From NCBI GenBank assembly GCA_937922805.1, contig CALAJV010000011.1, forward strand, positions 124,001 through 188,000: a stretch of 64,000 bases of DNA, read 5' to 3'. This document shows positions 32,401 through 41,888 of this stretch, piece by piece (positions within the stretch are counted from its first letter, which is position 1; the number at the start of each line of letters is the position of its first letter). The position numbers were made by a program, and so were the translations under genes. This DNA comes from an uncultured Acidimicrobiales bacterium. Its GTDB lineage: Bacteria; Actinomycetota; Acidimicrobiia; Acidimicrobiales; SZUA-35. The notes under the pieces were generated by a model. The model did no database searches and was not told where the DNA came from. It worked only from the letters and a program-made list of their open reading frames with translations.

Positions 32401-33638
32401 TAGACAGTCGCCTCCGTGTTGATCAGCCGTTGAAGCCGCCGCATAGCTGCAGCGCCCTGCTCGAATTCGTAGATTTCGTCGACCTCGCGGTCGAGTAGTA
32501 GAGAACGTCTTACGAGCTCAACTAGGTAGAGCAAGAAGACGTCAGCGCACGCTCCGCCATCGACGCCGATTTTGGTCAACCCGTGAGGAGATAGCCGGGC
32601 GCTGTAATCCAACGCGGTATCGGGGTCTAGCCCTCGAAGCTCGGAAGCGACTTGGAAGTGGAAGTGATACAGGTCGAATCCAAGCGGTACGTCATCGGCC
32701 GCGAATTCCCAGTCGATCAAGCAACTCTGATCTCGGCCAGTCATCAAGTTCCAGGGAGTTAGATCGCCATGCCAGGCCCCAACCCGAACGTCGTTGCCGA
32801 GTAGCGCTGGAACCGACCGTATGACGTCGGCGTCACCAGTTCCGGCCTCGGTCAGCGCCTGGTCAACCGAATGCCACCAGGCGGTGTCGGTTACAGATTT
32901 AGTTGCCAACGACCCCATGGCGGCTACTGACCGGAAGGTCGACAGCGACGGTGCCGCCATTCGCCGTCGAGCTGGACGCCGACTAGGTGAGACGCTCGAA
33001 CTGATTACGATTCGGCTGTCACCTACTTCGAAGTCGTGTACTAGTTCGGGAATTATGAGAGGAGGAAGTGGACGCCTCTGTAGCCAATCGGCTTCGTTGC
33101 CGATAAGGGCTTTAGTTCGACTGTTCCAACCGATCTTGGCCCACCCGTGGCAGGTGCCGTCTTCGGCGAGTAGTTGCACGACTGGTTTTCGATTGACTTT
33201 TGGTTGCGACAAACCAATAGCGAAAAATACTGGACTGAACGGAAGCGAGTCGGCGATGGCTTCGAGCAGGTTGGCGCCGTCGGCACCATCGTGGGCGGCC
33301 GTTGGAGCCTTAGCTGTGACGGTGCCGGTCGGAACCGACTTGACCTCACATCGGTTCATGGCCAGCGACGTCACTGGACCGAGTCGCATTAGGCTTTCGG
33401 CGACCAGGCTCCGCGCTCTGAGTTTTGCGTCGAAACCGTCGTGGTAGCGGCGAACGGCAGTTTGGGCTGCAGCAACAGAGCCGCTTGGAATTAGTATCCG
33501 AGCGTTGGTGGGCGATGGAGAAGCCCACCACATTTCAGTGGGCATCGGTTCCCCAGGGACCTCAGATTTGTTGATTTCTCTCGACCCGTCAGGCCATAGA
33601 ATTTGGCTTAGCCATTGCAGCGATTCAGAAGTAGTCAA
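32400..33638 (-). CDS. Aminoglycoside-phosphotransferase-like kinase in polysaccharide cluster
   Basis: The C-terminal third shows a kinase core of the APH type: GAWHGDLTPWNLM (HGD-x4-N, catalytic Asp) and SCLIDWEFAADDVPLGFDLYHFHFQ (DxE metal motif). The N-terminal ~200 residues form a divergent lobe (MWWASPSPTNARILIPSG, VVQLLAEDGTCHGWAKIGW). Substrate unknown; phosphorylation of a sugar or lipid intermediate of the surface polysaccharide is likely from position. The frame starts with TTG at 33638. Coupled to the sulfotransferase; 109 bases after the flippase gene. Confidence 0.75.
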   Translation of the reverse strand: MTTSESLQWLSQILWPDGSREINKSEVPGEPMPTEMWWASPSPTNARILIPSGSVAAAQTAVRRYHDGFDAKLRARSLVAESLMRLGPVTSLAMNRCEVKSVPTGTVTAKAPTAAHDGADGANLLEAIADSLPFSPVFFAIGLSQPKVNRKPVVQLLAEDGTCHGWAKIGWNSRTKALIGNEADWLQRRPLPPLIIPELVHDFEVGDSRIVISSSVSPSRRPARRRMAAPSLSTFRSVAAMGSLATKSVTDTAWWHSVDQALTEAGTGDADVIRSVPALLGNDVRVGAWHGDLTPWNLMTGRDQSCLIDWEFAADDVPLGFDLYHFHFQVASELRGLDPDTALDYSARLSPHGLTKIGVDGGACADVFLLYLVELVRRSLLLDREVDEIYEFEQGAAAMRRLQRLINTEATV

Positions 33639-33747
33639 GGTTGGTCCAGTGGGTCGTGAAAAACATCTTGGACGGAACCCGTCGGCAGAATTACGTTGTC
33701 TGTTAGAGCGACGATTCGAGAAATCTGGGATTGGAATCGTATTACAG

Positions 33748-35352
33748 TCATCGCCGCTTGATCACCGCAGCCAGGTCGGAAATGGACAATTCGTCCTGCA
33801 AAAATCTGATCGCAACGAGGTAGAAGAGGCCGCCGACTGCGGCATGAAAACCAACGGCAACAAACCCAGGATCGAAAAGAACCAACGAGCCTAAACCGGT
33901 GGACCCAAAGCAAATGGTGGCAGCCGCAGCCGCAATGAGCACCGGTCGTCCGATGGCATGGACCCCAGTTGTTCGATATACCTGCACACCGGCCAGCACT
34001 CGAAGGAGGACTCTTGAAATAGCCCAGGCCACAGCGGCTCCGATAACTCCAACAGCTGGTAGCAGCACTAGCGATGCCGCCACCATTACAACGAGAGATA
34101 TGGCGTGGTTGGCCAGCGAGGCCTTGGCGCCCCCGGTCATCATCAAAACGGTGTCTCCGGTTCCAAGCCCGGTGATAACTAGGAAGGCTCCAGCGAGCAC
34201 CTGGACCAGCGGGGCCGCCTCGATGAAGTCGTCACCAAACAAGGATAAAGCAGGCTTGGCCCCAAAGACCAGACCAAGAAATAGAGGCCAAAGGATAAGT
34301 ACGTTCCAACCAGTAATGGTCCGAAGCATGTGCTGTGAGTCGTCATTGTTGCCTTTGGAGAAGCTGGCGCTCAAGTGAGGCGCCATTGACTGAGCGGTAG
34401 CGATCATCATTAACTGGCCAGCCAGAATGAGCCGATTTGCTGTGCCATAAAGACCGGCGGCGGCCTGGCCCAGAATTGCAGCGACCAACAGAACGTCAAG
34501 CCGTTCTAGGCCAGCGGACAGGAGATCGGAGGCCGCTCGAGGGCCGGTGAACTGTATATAGGCGGGCAAGGGTGGTTCGTGATCGTGAACCTCGCTTGCC
34601 GGTCGGCGGCTAACTGCGGCGAGGCGCTTGTTGAGCCACTGGCCAACCGACAGGACCGCGGCCAAACTTGATATCGCCCAGATGGCTGCTAGCGGCCACA
34701 GTTGATCGGAACCTAATAAAACCAACGCCGCTACTAGAACTAGTTGGACAACTGGGCGCACAATTTGGCCGGCGATGACCGAGGGGCGCATTGTGTCAAA
34801 ACCTCGGGTCGCTCCGAACATCGCCTGAGTCAATGCGAATGTTGGCACCGCTGCGGCCAAAATCCGAATCATCAAGGTGGCTTCGGCCACGTAGCTTTCA
34901 TCGGAAATGAGACGTTGAGCCAACATCGGGGCTGTGATGAATCCGACAGCTGCTGCCGCTATAGCCACAAGTGCAGTGCCGGTCAGAGCCCGCATGACCA
35001 GTGCTCGAATCTTCGCGTGCTGGCCGGATGCCCTAAATCGGGAAACAAAAAAGGTCAGACTAGTCTCGGCACCGAGTCGGGCGCTGTTGGCAGCTAACGT
35101 GAACAGTGCGGTAACGGCGAAAAATACTCCGGCTCCGTCCCGCCCATATGTTCTAGTAATCACACCTACCGTGACGAACGTTACGACAGTGGCAGTGATA
35201 GACCCGACCAAGTTTATCGCGGTTCCTCGGGCCGTCTTTTGAACTTGCGCAGCGCCGCCTTTGGAACTCGAGGTAGAACTGCTCTCCGTTACCGCTCCGT
35301 TGATCGGTGTTGGTTGGCTACCGCCTGTTCGGTCCCGAACGTTGTGGTTCAT
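33748..35352 (-). CDS. Polysaccharide flippase (Wzx/MATE-like)
   Basis: Integral membrane protein with about 14 helices after a ~35-residue Ser/Gly-rich cytosolic start. KTARGTAINLVGSITATVVTFVTVGVITRTYG at the N-terminus and the regular helix pairs are characteristic of the RfbX/polysaccharide-synthesis flippases in the MOP superfamily. It should move lipid-linked repeat units across the membrane. The ATG overlaps the stop of the polymerase gene by 4 bases (ATGA). Confidence 0.85.
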   Translation of the reverse strand: MNHNVRDRTGGSQPTPINGAVTESSSTSSSKGGAAQVQKTARGTAINLVGSITATVVTFVTVGVITRTYGRDGAGVFFAVTALFTLAANSARLGAETSLTFFVSRFRASGQHAKIRALVMRALTGTALVAIAAAAVGFITAPMLAQRLISDESYVAEATLMIRILAAAVPTFALTQAMFGATRGFDTMRPSVIAGQIVRPVVQLVLVAALVLLGSDQLWPLAAIWAISSLAAVLSVGQWLNKRLAAVSRRPASEVHDHEPPLPAYIQFTGPRAASDLLSAGLERLDVLLVAAILGQAAAGLYGTANRLILAGQLMMIATAQSMAPHLSASFSKGNNDDSQHMLRTITGWNVLILWPLFLGLVFGAKPALSLFGDDFIEAAPLVQVLAGAFLVITGLGTGDTVLMMTGGAKASLANHAISLVVMVAASLVLLPAVGVIGAAVAWAISRVLLRVLAGVQVYRTTGVHAIGRPVLIAAAAATICFGSTGLGSLVLFDPGFVAVGFHAAVGGLFYLVAIRFLQDELSISDLAAVIKRR

Positions 35353-36794
35353 TGACCAGCAGTCGTTGTTGAGGTGGCCGCTTGCACCGAAGATAGGTCA
35401 CTTGATCGTTGGGAGCTGATCGATTCGTCGCTGCGTAGGGTGGTCCGAGCTGCTGGGTGAGGTGCGGGCAGTTCGCCAGTCGCCCGGTTAGCTAAAGCGA
35501 GCGCCCCAATCATGATGAAAAGCTGATGAGGGAGGTGCCCGTAGAGCGGTATTTGTAAAAGTCCGATCAACAGAGTGACCTTGGCCCAGTGAGCGATCGG
35601 CGTGCTCGCCTTGGCCGTTACGAATCCTTGGGCAAAGAAGCCACAGTAAAGAATCACGGCGAATATTCCGTGGGCATAAAGGATGGCCCAAAATTGACCG
35701 TGTGTTCCTAGCGGCGGACCACTTGGGTTCACTGGGTTTGGTAGTGGACTGCCGTAGCCAATCATTGGTGAGTTAGCGGCCTGTCGAATCGTCTCGACAT
35801 AGAGTGTTGTTCGAGTTTCGTTGCTATCCCCAGCCCGGACTTCAAGTTGAGATAACGCCGTCTCCAAGACCCCAGTGCCTAGAACCACGGCGGTTCCGAT
35901 GACGGCTAGGATCGCAAGAAAGTAGAACGGGCGAGGATCCCGGCGAATGGCGGCGTAGCGGGTAAGGCCGTAGATGATGCCCACACCCAAGGTGAGCCAT
36001 GCTCCTCGATTTAAAGCGTAGTAAAAGGGAACGCACGCTGCCGCAAGGAGCACGGCAACAACTAGCTTCGGGACTCCAACGTTCCTATCTTGCCAGGCAC
36101 TGAACGCGAACGGTGTCGTTAAGGCCATGACCGAACCCCAAGCGTTGGTGTAAGGAAACGGTGCCGCCGGTCGATTCAAAACCACGCCGTCGTATTTGAA
36201 CACTTGGATTTCAGCTGCCCTCGGGGTAATCAGATCGAAAATAAACTCGTTCTCAGCGACGAACGCGGGCAAGATCTTCGATATCGGGGTTGACCATGCT
36301 AGCTCCGGGGTCAAAACGGCCAGGTAGCCGCCAACTATGGTCAGAACCCAAAGCGCTAGAAAGCCCCGCACCACGGTGACTGTGGCGAACTTTGATCGTT
36401 GGTTATAAAGATAGACGAGGCAAACTAACGCCGAGACGTACCAGCTGGTGCGCATCGCAAACAGCGCCGCCCGGCCAGGGGTGGTCAGGTTGATAGCGGA
36501 GCCAGCGACCAATACAAGAAACAACACGTAGAAGATCGTTCCTTGTGGTACCCGAAAGATGCTGTTATTGACGAGCCAATTCACCATCAATAGGGCAACG
36601 GCGACTGAAAGTAGCGGCGCTAAACCCAAGGCCCAGGCGATCGGGTAACCGCCAATAATGACGGCGAACAAAGCCGCTGTGCCGTCGGAAGAACGTTTGA
36701 ATTTCTCGATTCGGCGTTGCTGCCCAGGGTCGATAATCCTGTCAGACTGTTTGACGCCGTTTGGTGTCGCCGTCGACGTTTCCGAGTTTGCCAT
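35349..36794 (-). CDS. O-antigen ligase/polymerase-like membrane protein (Wzy/WaaL)
   Basis: 481 residues with about 11-12 membrane helices and one large exported loop (about 160-240, containing PELAWSTPISKILPAFV to NAWGSVMALTTPF). The C-terminal PMIGYGSPLPNPVNPSGPPLGTHGQFWAILYAHG matches the Wzy_C motif with conserved Gly and His of O-antigen ligases/polymerases. A Ser/Thr-rich cytosolic tail follows. It probably polymerises or attaches the repeat units. In the same operon as Wzz and flippase. Confidence 0.85.
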   Translation of the reverse strand: MANSETSTATPNGVKQSDRIIDPGQQRRIEKFKRSSDGTAALFAVIIGGYPIAWALGLAPLLSVAVALLMVNWLVNNSIFRVPQGTIFYVLFLVLVAGSAINLTTPGRAALFAMRTSWYVSALVCLVYLYNQRSKFATVTVVRGFLALWVLTIVGGYLAVLTPELAWSTPISKILPAFVAENEFIFDLITPRAAEIQVFKYDGVVLNRPAAPFPYTNAWGSVMALTTPFAFSAWQDRNVGVPKLVVAVLLAAACVPFYYALNRGAWLTLGVGIIYGLTRYAAIRRDPRPFYFLAILAVIGTAVVLGTGVLETALSQLEVRAGDSNETRTTLYVETIRQAANSPMIGYGSPLPNPVNPSGPPLGTHGQFWAILYAHGIFAVILYCGFFAQGFVTAKASTPIAHWAKVTLLIGLLQIPLYGHLPHQLFIMIGALALANRATGELPAPHPAARTTLRSDESISSQRSSDLSSVQAATSTTTAGQ

Positions 36795-36821
36795 CAGATT
36801 TAGCGCGGACGTAACCGTCGG

Positions 36822-38516
36822 CTACTGAGACGTCGAGGCCTGAGCCTCATTGTCGAGGCTTCGATCGAGAAGTTTCCCAATTTGTCCCGCCGAGATGACG
36901 GCCAAGGTTCGGGCTGGGAGTTGGCGTACCTCATCATGAAGCTCAGGGGGCAATGGCTGTCCGACCGGGACTGGCGCCGCCATCACGAGACCATCGGCCA
37001 AACTACCAACCGACGAACTGATTCGAGCGTCGTTGATGGTTCCACCGATGATGACGGTGACATGGTTGTGATCTCGCGCGGTCGACAGAACTCCGGCGAA
37101 CGACCCATCGTTGAGGGCCGTGTAGGTTTCTTGACTTGATGCGCCGACCGTCAGGACATTGATCTCTTCGAATACAGGGATTGGGCGAACCGCTTGGTGG
37201 AATCCGGTAGCACCACTCAGAACCTCAGCCAGTCCTGGGCTTTCTGGCAGGCCGACAATCGGCCCTACGACCGGATCGTGCAACACGGTGTCGACTACCA
37301 AAATGTCAGCACCCATGTTGTGAAGTTCAGCCGCCAGGCTAAGTCCGGCTGCTACTGCTGTCTCTGGATGCTCGTCGCCAGTCACACAAAGGATGACGAC
37401 GGGTCCTTCTGCTCCCAACTGAGCAAGTTCGTCCAACAAATCGTCGTAGTTTGATGCAGCCATGTAGGTTGAAGGCTGGGGCTGATCGATTGTCGATTGT
37501 TTACGTGCCGAACCGTTCTCGGCCGCCGGTTTCGATGCTGCAGTGTCAACGTTTTCTGGAGTAGCCGGAACGACTCCGGCGGAGACAGGTTGACGTTGGT
37601 CAGATTGGTCTCGTCGATCTGATCGTTGGCCGGATGGCTCTGTTCGTTCCTGTTGTTGCGATGACCCTCGATCAGAAGCTCGTCGATCGCGGCGTCCGCT
37701 ATCGGCCTTGGCCGCAAGGGCATCTCGATCACGTTTGGCAAAAGCGTCTAGAGCAAAGGCCGCCATAGCGCCGAGAGACAGGCCGCCGAGAAGTGATCCG
37801 AACACGATCTGGATTCCGCCTAAACCTTCAGGGCTGGTTGGTACTTGCGCAACGTCTACGACCTCGCTGCCGCCAGCTCCAATAGTCGACAACCTAGTAA
37901 GTGACGTTTGCAGAGCGACGAGCTCCCCCTCAACGCTTCGTTCCCGGATATTGAGATCGGTCTCTTCTCGTGACCCTTCTTCGGCTTGGGCCCGCTCAGC
38001 TGTTATTTCAACCAACTGGGAGTTCAGCAGGTCGATTCTGGTTGCTAGGTCACGCTTTCGAGCGTCGATTTTCTGGCTCGCCAGTGAGGCCCGGTACTGA
38101 ACGTAGATGTTGGCGAAGGTGTTTGCCACTTTCGCTGACTCATCTGCCGACTCCGAAGCGTAGCTAATATCGAGGATTCGGGAGTCCTTAGGGTTGCTAA
38201 CAGCAACGTTGTCCTGGAGCGCATCAGTGCCAACATCGATTGATTCTGACGTCAATCGCTCAGCCACTTGATCGACGACTGTTCGAGATTTGGCGATCCT
38301 GAGTTCGGTCGCCATATCTACTTCGTCGGAATCGATTACGTCGAGGTCTTCGATTGGCGACACGAGTATCGACGCTGAAGCCCGATAGTTCGTAGGGGCG
38401 AGAAAGCCAATAACCGTGCCGAGCAACATCGTCACGATGGCGACGGCAACGACAACCCTCTTGTACTTAACGAGTGGCTGAAGGTACTGCGATAATGGGG
38501 TAGTAGTCTGTTGCAT
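36822..38516 (-). CDS. Wzz chain-length protein fused to a degenerate BY-kinase domain
   Basis: TM1 at 19-40, exported Wzz domain with a coiled-coil (about 145-212), TM2 at 235-257, an Arg/Gln/Ser-rich linker (262-350) and a cytosolic domain (about 355-540) shaped like bacterial tyrosine kinases of the Wzc/CapB type. The nucleotide site is broken: the Walker A position reads CVTGDEHPETAVAAGL (377-392) with no GKS/T, the Walker A' segment is LVVDTVLHDP (406-415), and there is no C-terminal Tyr cluster. It should still set chain length but not autophosphorylate. ATG 38516 has a perfect AGGAGG. Confidence 0.85.
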   Translation of the reverse strand: MQQTTTPLSQYLQPLVKYKRVVVAVAIVTMLLGTVIGFLAPTNYRASASILVSPIEDLDVIDSDEVDMATELRIAKSRTVVDQVAERLTSESIDVGTDALQDNVAVSNPKDSRILDISYASESADESAKVANTFANIYVQYRASLASQKIDARKRDLATRIDLLNSQLVEITAERAQAEEGSREETDLNIRERSVEGELVALQTSLTRLSTIGAGGSEVVDVAQVPTSPEGLGGIQIVFGSLLGGLSLGAMAAFALDAFAKRDRDALAAKADSGRRDRRASDRGSSQQQERTEPSGQRSDRRDQSDQRQPVSAGVVPATPENVDTAASKPAAENGSARKQSTIDQPQPSTYMAASNYDDLLDELAQLGAEGPVVILCVTGDEHPETAVAAGLSLAAELHNMGADILVVDTVLHDPVVGPIVGLPESPGLAEVLSGATGFHQAVRPIPVFEEINVLTVGASSQETYTALNDGSFAGVLSTARDHNHVTVIIGGTINDARISSSVGSLADGLVMAAPVPVGQPLPPELHDEVRQLPARTLAVISAGQIGKLLDRSLDNEAQASTSQ

Positions 38517-38610
38517 TTCGCCTCCTACAACCTAATTCGGTTTGTAGAGAGGCCGCCTTTAGCAGACAGCCACAACTGGTCGTGACTGCCTGCTTCATAA
38601 GGCGAATGGA

Positions 38611-40995
38611 CTACTGCAACTTCAAGTCGAAGCTGAGATCTGGATTGCCAGGCCAGAAGTTGTGGACCTCAACAGCGATGACGTTCTTGCCGTCAACCAA
38701 CGCAGTCGCTGGGATTGAACTCGTAGCGAGCGTCTCGTCTCGGCCTCCAACCCAATTGCTTGGACGGGTGTTCCAGTTGATCGTGCCAGCTGGCATGTTG
38801 AAACGCTTGACCTCGGTGCCATTCAGGTAGACAACGGCCCCATCGTCGGCCAGTAGACCGAGAGACAAGTTCGTAAATGCCGCGGCATCGGCAACGTCGA
38901 ACTCTTGAGTGAAATAGTAGGTTTCTTGGCCAGGGGTAAGCGTCGTGGCCTGGTCGTTTTCACCGAAACCAAACTCGGCCTTGCTGGCAGTACCGGTCAG
39001 ACCGTTCTTCCAGTTCGCTGGAGCGCTACCGCCGGATGAATCGGCTGACTTCCAGCTTGATCCCAGCTCAACCAGTTCGCCAACCACGACTGGAACGTTC
39101 GTTGGTGCTTGATCCGACTTACCTAAACCTAGATCAAAGCTCAAATCGTTATTGCCAGCCCAGAAATTGTGAACCTCGACCGCAACAACGTTGGTGCCGT
39201 CGATCAGGTCGTCTGGGGAAACAAAGTACTCTTGGAAATCTTCGTCGGCTCCTGCACGCCAGTCGGCTGCTCGAGTGCTCGAGGTAATCGTGCCGTTAGG
39301 CATATTGTCTCGGAACAGCTCTTTACCATTTAGGTAGACAACGGCCCCATCGTCGGCCTTTAGATCTAGTTTGAGCGACGTTGGCTTGGCTCCGGTGAAT
39401 TCGAAGCTGTTGCGGAAATAGTACGTTGTCTTGCCTTTGGCCAACTGAGTCGTTTCGTCGTTGTCGCCGAACCCAAATTCTGCGTTGCTGGTAGCCCACG
39501 CTGCATCGTTGAATGCCGCTTGGGTCCATGCCGAATTGTTTTGAGCGCTATCGCTATAGGTCCAAGATCCTTCTGCCGCAAGCAAGGTATCAGCGTCAAC
39601 TGGCACCTCAGGGCCACCGCCGTTGCCGGGATTGAAATCGTTAGGGCAGAACTTGCCGAACCCGCCAAGCCATCGAGAAAGACCGTGGTCAACGCCGCCA
39701 ACGTGGAAGTCGCCGCCGACATAAACGCATCCGTTAGTGTCAGAAGCGATAGCCCAGGTTCCGTCTCGTGGGCTGTGGATGTCAGGGGTGAACTGCTGAA
39801 GGTGCTGGCCGGTGGTGGCGTCATAGGCCATCACCAAACGGTGACCGGTCCGTTGGCCATTGAATGATGAGTAGTGGCTCTTCATCCCAAACCGCTCTGA
39901 TCGGGTGCAGTGGCAACCAGCGAAAACAATGTTGCCAATCTTCTCGCCGGCCTGGAACGCACCGCCGCTGAAGCCACCCTCATATTCGAAACCATCGTTC
40001 TCATAGCCAGTTCCGTGGAAACCCATCATCTGATGGTTGCTTGCGTTGAGTACCTGCGTAATGTGCTGTTCACCGATGACAAATACGGTGCCATTGCCGG
40101 CAACCACGTCGAACATCTCGGGCTGAGACTTGGTGTAGTTACGAGGAAGTTCGATCTTCCCGCCGGCTGATGCGCCAGAAGTATTGTTGACAGTGTGAAA
40201 GTGGCCGGTGTCCGCTTCGCCGTTGACTGCGGTGAAGTAGCCAGCCAAGTGAACTTCGCCTCGTGACTGGTCAACATCTAGGCCCCAAACGCTCGAGCCA
40301 GTAATCTGCGGAAGCCATCCAGCATCGATGGTTCCGTTGTTGGTAAACCGGCCGGCCTTATAGACACGGGTTCTTGAACCGTTAATGCCATTCAGGTGGG
40401 AGAAGTTGCCAGCAATGTAAATTTGGTTGCCGACAACGTCCATGTCTCGAACCATTGCTCGCAGATCTGACCACGGGCGCTCCACTGACCCTGCGAAGCC
40501 AGGGTCGATCGCTCCGGTGTTTGGATCGAGAGCAACAAGTCCCTCGCGATTAGTGCCGTTGACCGTTTCGAACTCGCCACCAACAAGTAGTTTCCCACTA
40601 GGGAGAACGTCGAGGCTATAGACAGCGCGGTCGAGCTGAGGTCGCCAGGTGTCAATCCAGTCGCCAGTGTTTAGATCGAAGGCAGCGACGTATGGCTGCG
40701 AAATTGGGGTGGCGAGTTTGCTTTCTTGCACGTTCAAGAAGGCGCCGCCCACGAACATGCGGTTGCCGATTTGGGCAAAATCCCAAACCAGAACGTCGAG
40801 CGACGGTGTTTGCGTATCGGCCGGGTTCTGGCCCGATACGCCCCAGATTCGCTCGGGCACCATATTCAGATTATCGATATCGACTTCGGGCTGCTCGATA
40901 GCTCCGGCCGGAGCGATTGGTGCAAGCGAGGTTAGGCTTGTGAGGCTCAGCATCAAGACTGCAGCCACCAGGGTGACAAGCTTCGACTTTTTCAT
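38611..40995 (-). CDS. Secreted beta-propeller protein with two C-terminal beta-sandwich modules
   Basis: Signal peptide (MKKSKLVTLVAAVLMLSLTS, ending APAGA), an N-terminal propeller-like region of repeating GNxxYIAGNFSH / VYVGGDFHVGG strands (about 40-480), then two ~150-residue jelly-roll modules sharing LKADDGAVVYLNGKELFRDNMPNGT and VVAVEVHNFWAGNNDLSFDL. The modules resemble galactose-binding-like domains of secreted glycan-active proteins. ATG 40995 is preferred to 41118: it opens the signal peptide, has AGGA upstream, and avoids overlap with the next gene. Probably a surface polysaccharide-associated protein. Confidence 0.75.
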   Translation of the reverse strand: MKKSKLVTLVAAVLMLSLTSLTSLAPIAPAGAIEQPEVDIDNLNMVPERIWGVSGQNPADTQTPSLDVLVWDFAQIGNRMFVGGAFLNVQESKLATPISQPYVAAFDLNTGDWIDTWRPQLDRAVYSLDVLPSGKLLVGGEFETVNGTNREGLVALDPNTGAIDPGFAGSVERPWSDLRAMVRDMDVVGNQIYIAGNFSHLNGINGSRTRVYKAGRFTNNGTIDAGWLPQITGSSVWGLDVDQSRGEVHLAGYFTAVNGEADTGHFHTVNNTSGASAGGKIELPRNYTKSQPEMFDVVAGNGTVFVIGEQHITQVLNASNHQMMGFHGTGYENDGFEYEGGFSGGAFQAGEKIGNIVFAGCHCTRSERFGMKSHYSSFNGQRTGHRLVMAYDATTGQHLQQFTPDIHSPRDGTWAIASDTNGCVYVGGDFHVGGVDHGLSRWLGGFGKFCPNDFNPGNGGGPEVPVDADTLLAAEGSWTYSDSAQNNSAWTQAAFNDAAWATSNAEFGFGDNDETTQLAKGKTTYYFRNSFEFTGAKPTSLKLDLKADDGAVVYLNGKELFRDNMPNGTITSSTRAADWRAGADEDFQEYFVSPDDLIDGTNVVAVEVHNFWAGNNDLSFDLGLGKSDQAPTNVPVVVGELVELGSSWKSADSSGGSAPANWKNGLTGTASKAEFGFGENDQATTLTPGQETYYFTQEFDVADAAAFTNLSLGLLADDGAVVYLNGTEVKRFNMPAGTINWNTRPSNWVGGRDETLATSSIPATALVDGKNVIAVEVHNFWPGNPDLSFDLKLQ

Positions 40996-41090
40996 TGGTG
41001 ATTGGGTCCTAGTTTTGATCATTCTTCCCGATGTGACTTTCTCAGTTGTGTTCGTTCGTTGCGTTGGTACGCGTCCTGTGTCGTCGTTTC

Positions 41091-41888
41091 TCATATCTCG
41101 TATCCGCCTTCTGCACATACGGCGATGAAGCCAACCAGAACAGACACAGAGTCTTCCTTTAAGCCAGAGGCTGTCGATAGAGAGTCAGACCATGACGCAA
41201 TCGAGTTGTTTTGAGATGATCCGGCTCTCGTTGACGCCGAAGAAATATGAGCATTGGCCGCAGCTATGTCTCCGGCATCTAGCGCGGTTAGACCTATCTC
41301 AACGTCGGCACAAGCCAGCGCCGCATCGTTGTCGAGAATCATGAGCTGCCCGGCGTCGTTGCGGGTATAGCCGTCGCGTTTCGCATCGGCCGGGGGAGCA
41401 GTGGTGGCGGTCCGCTTCGCTACCTCGTTCAAGGCTTCGAGCGGTTCTTGTTCGGGCGCTAACTTCTCAACCTCGGGAGCGACATCAGCCACTACGTCTT
41501 CCCGCTCGGTGAGTTGCGGTTCTGCGATCTCGGGGAGATCCTCAAGCTCGAGCGCTGTCTCTTCTTCTTCAAGAGGCACGTCTACCAGCGATGTCGTTGG
41601 CCTGCTAGCCACCACCGACTGAGTTTCGTCTTCAGACGTTGCACCGGTTTGTAGTTCGCCTGGTTGGGTGGTTGCGGTGTTGGCTGGTTGCCCATCCGTT
41701 CCGCTAGCGCTGTCAGTGGTGTTTGAACAAGCGCTCATCGTCAAAGCCAGAGCAGCAGCTCCAGCCAAGATCCCAAATTTGGTTCGTGATTTTCGCGGCG
41801 CAGAACGAGTCAAATGTTGATCATGGCTCTTGGCGCGGCGGCCGTTTTCTTCCATAGTCTCAATTGATATCGGAGTTGGCGTGAACAT
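41091..41888 (-). CDS. Lipoprotein of unknown function next to polysaccharide cluster
   Basis: A long basic N-region, then GILAGAAALALTMSAC (lipobox MSAC), an acidic Thr/Glu-rich linker (EEEETALELEDLPEI) and a ~100-residue C-terminal domain with DAALACADVEIGLTALDAGD and IASWSDSLSTASG, mostly helical. ATG 41888 has AAAGG upstream; ATG 41855 and 41939 are alternatives. No family recognised. Lies upstream of the propeller gene on the same strand and may be co-expressed. Confidence 0.62.
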   Translation of the reverse strand: MFTPTPISIETMEENGRRAKSHDQHLTRSAPRKSRTKFGILAGAAALALTMSACSNTTDSASGTDGQPANTATTQPGELQTGATSEDETQSVVASRPTTSLVDVPLEEEETALELEDLPEIAEPQLTEREDVVADVAPEVEKLAPEQEPLEALNEVAKRTATTAPPADAKRDGYTRNDAGQLMILDNDAALACADVEIGLTALDAGDIAAANAHISSASTRAGSSQNNSIASWSDSLSTASGLKEDSVSVLVGFIAVCAEGGYEI

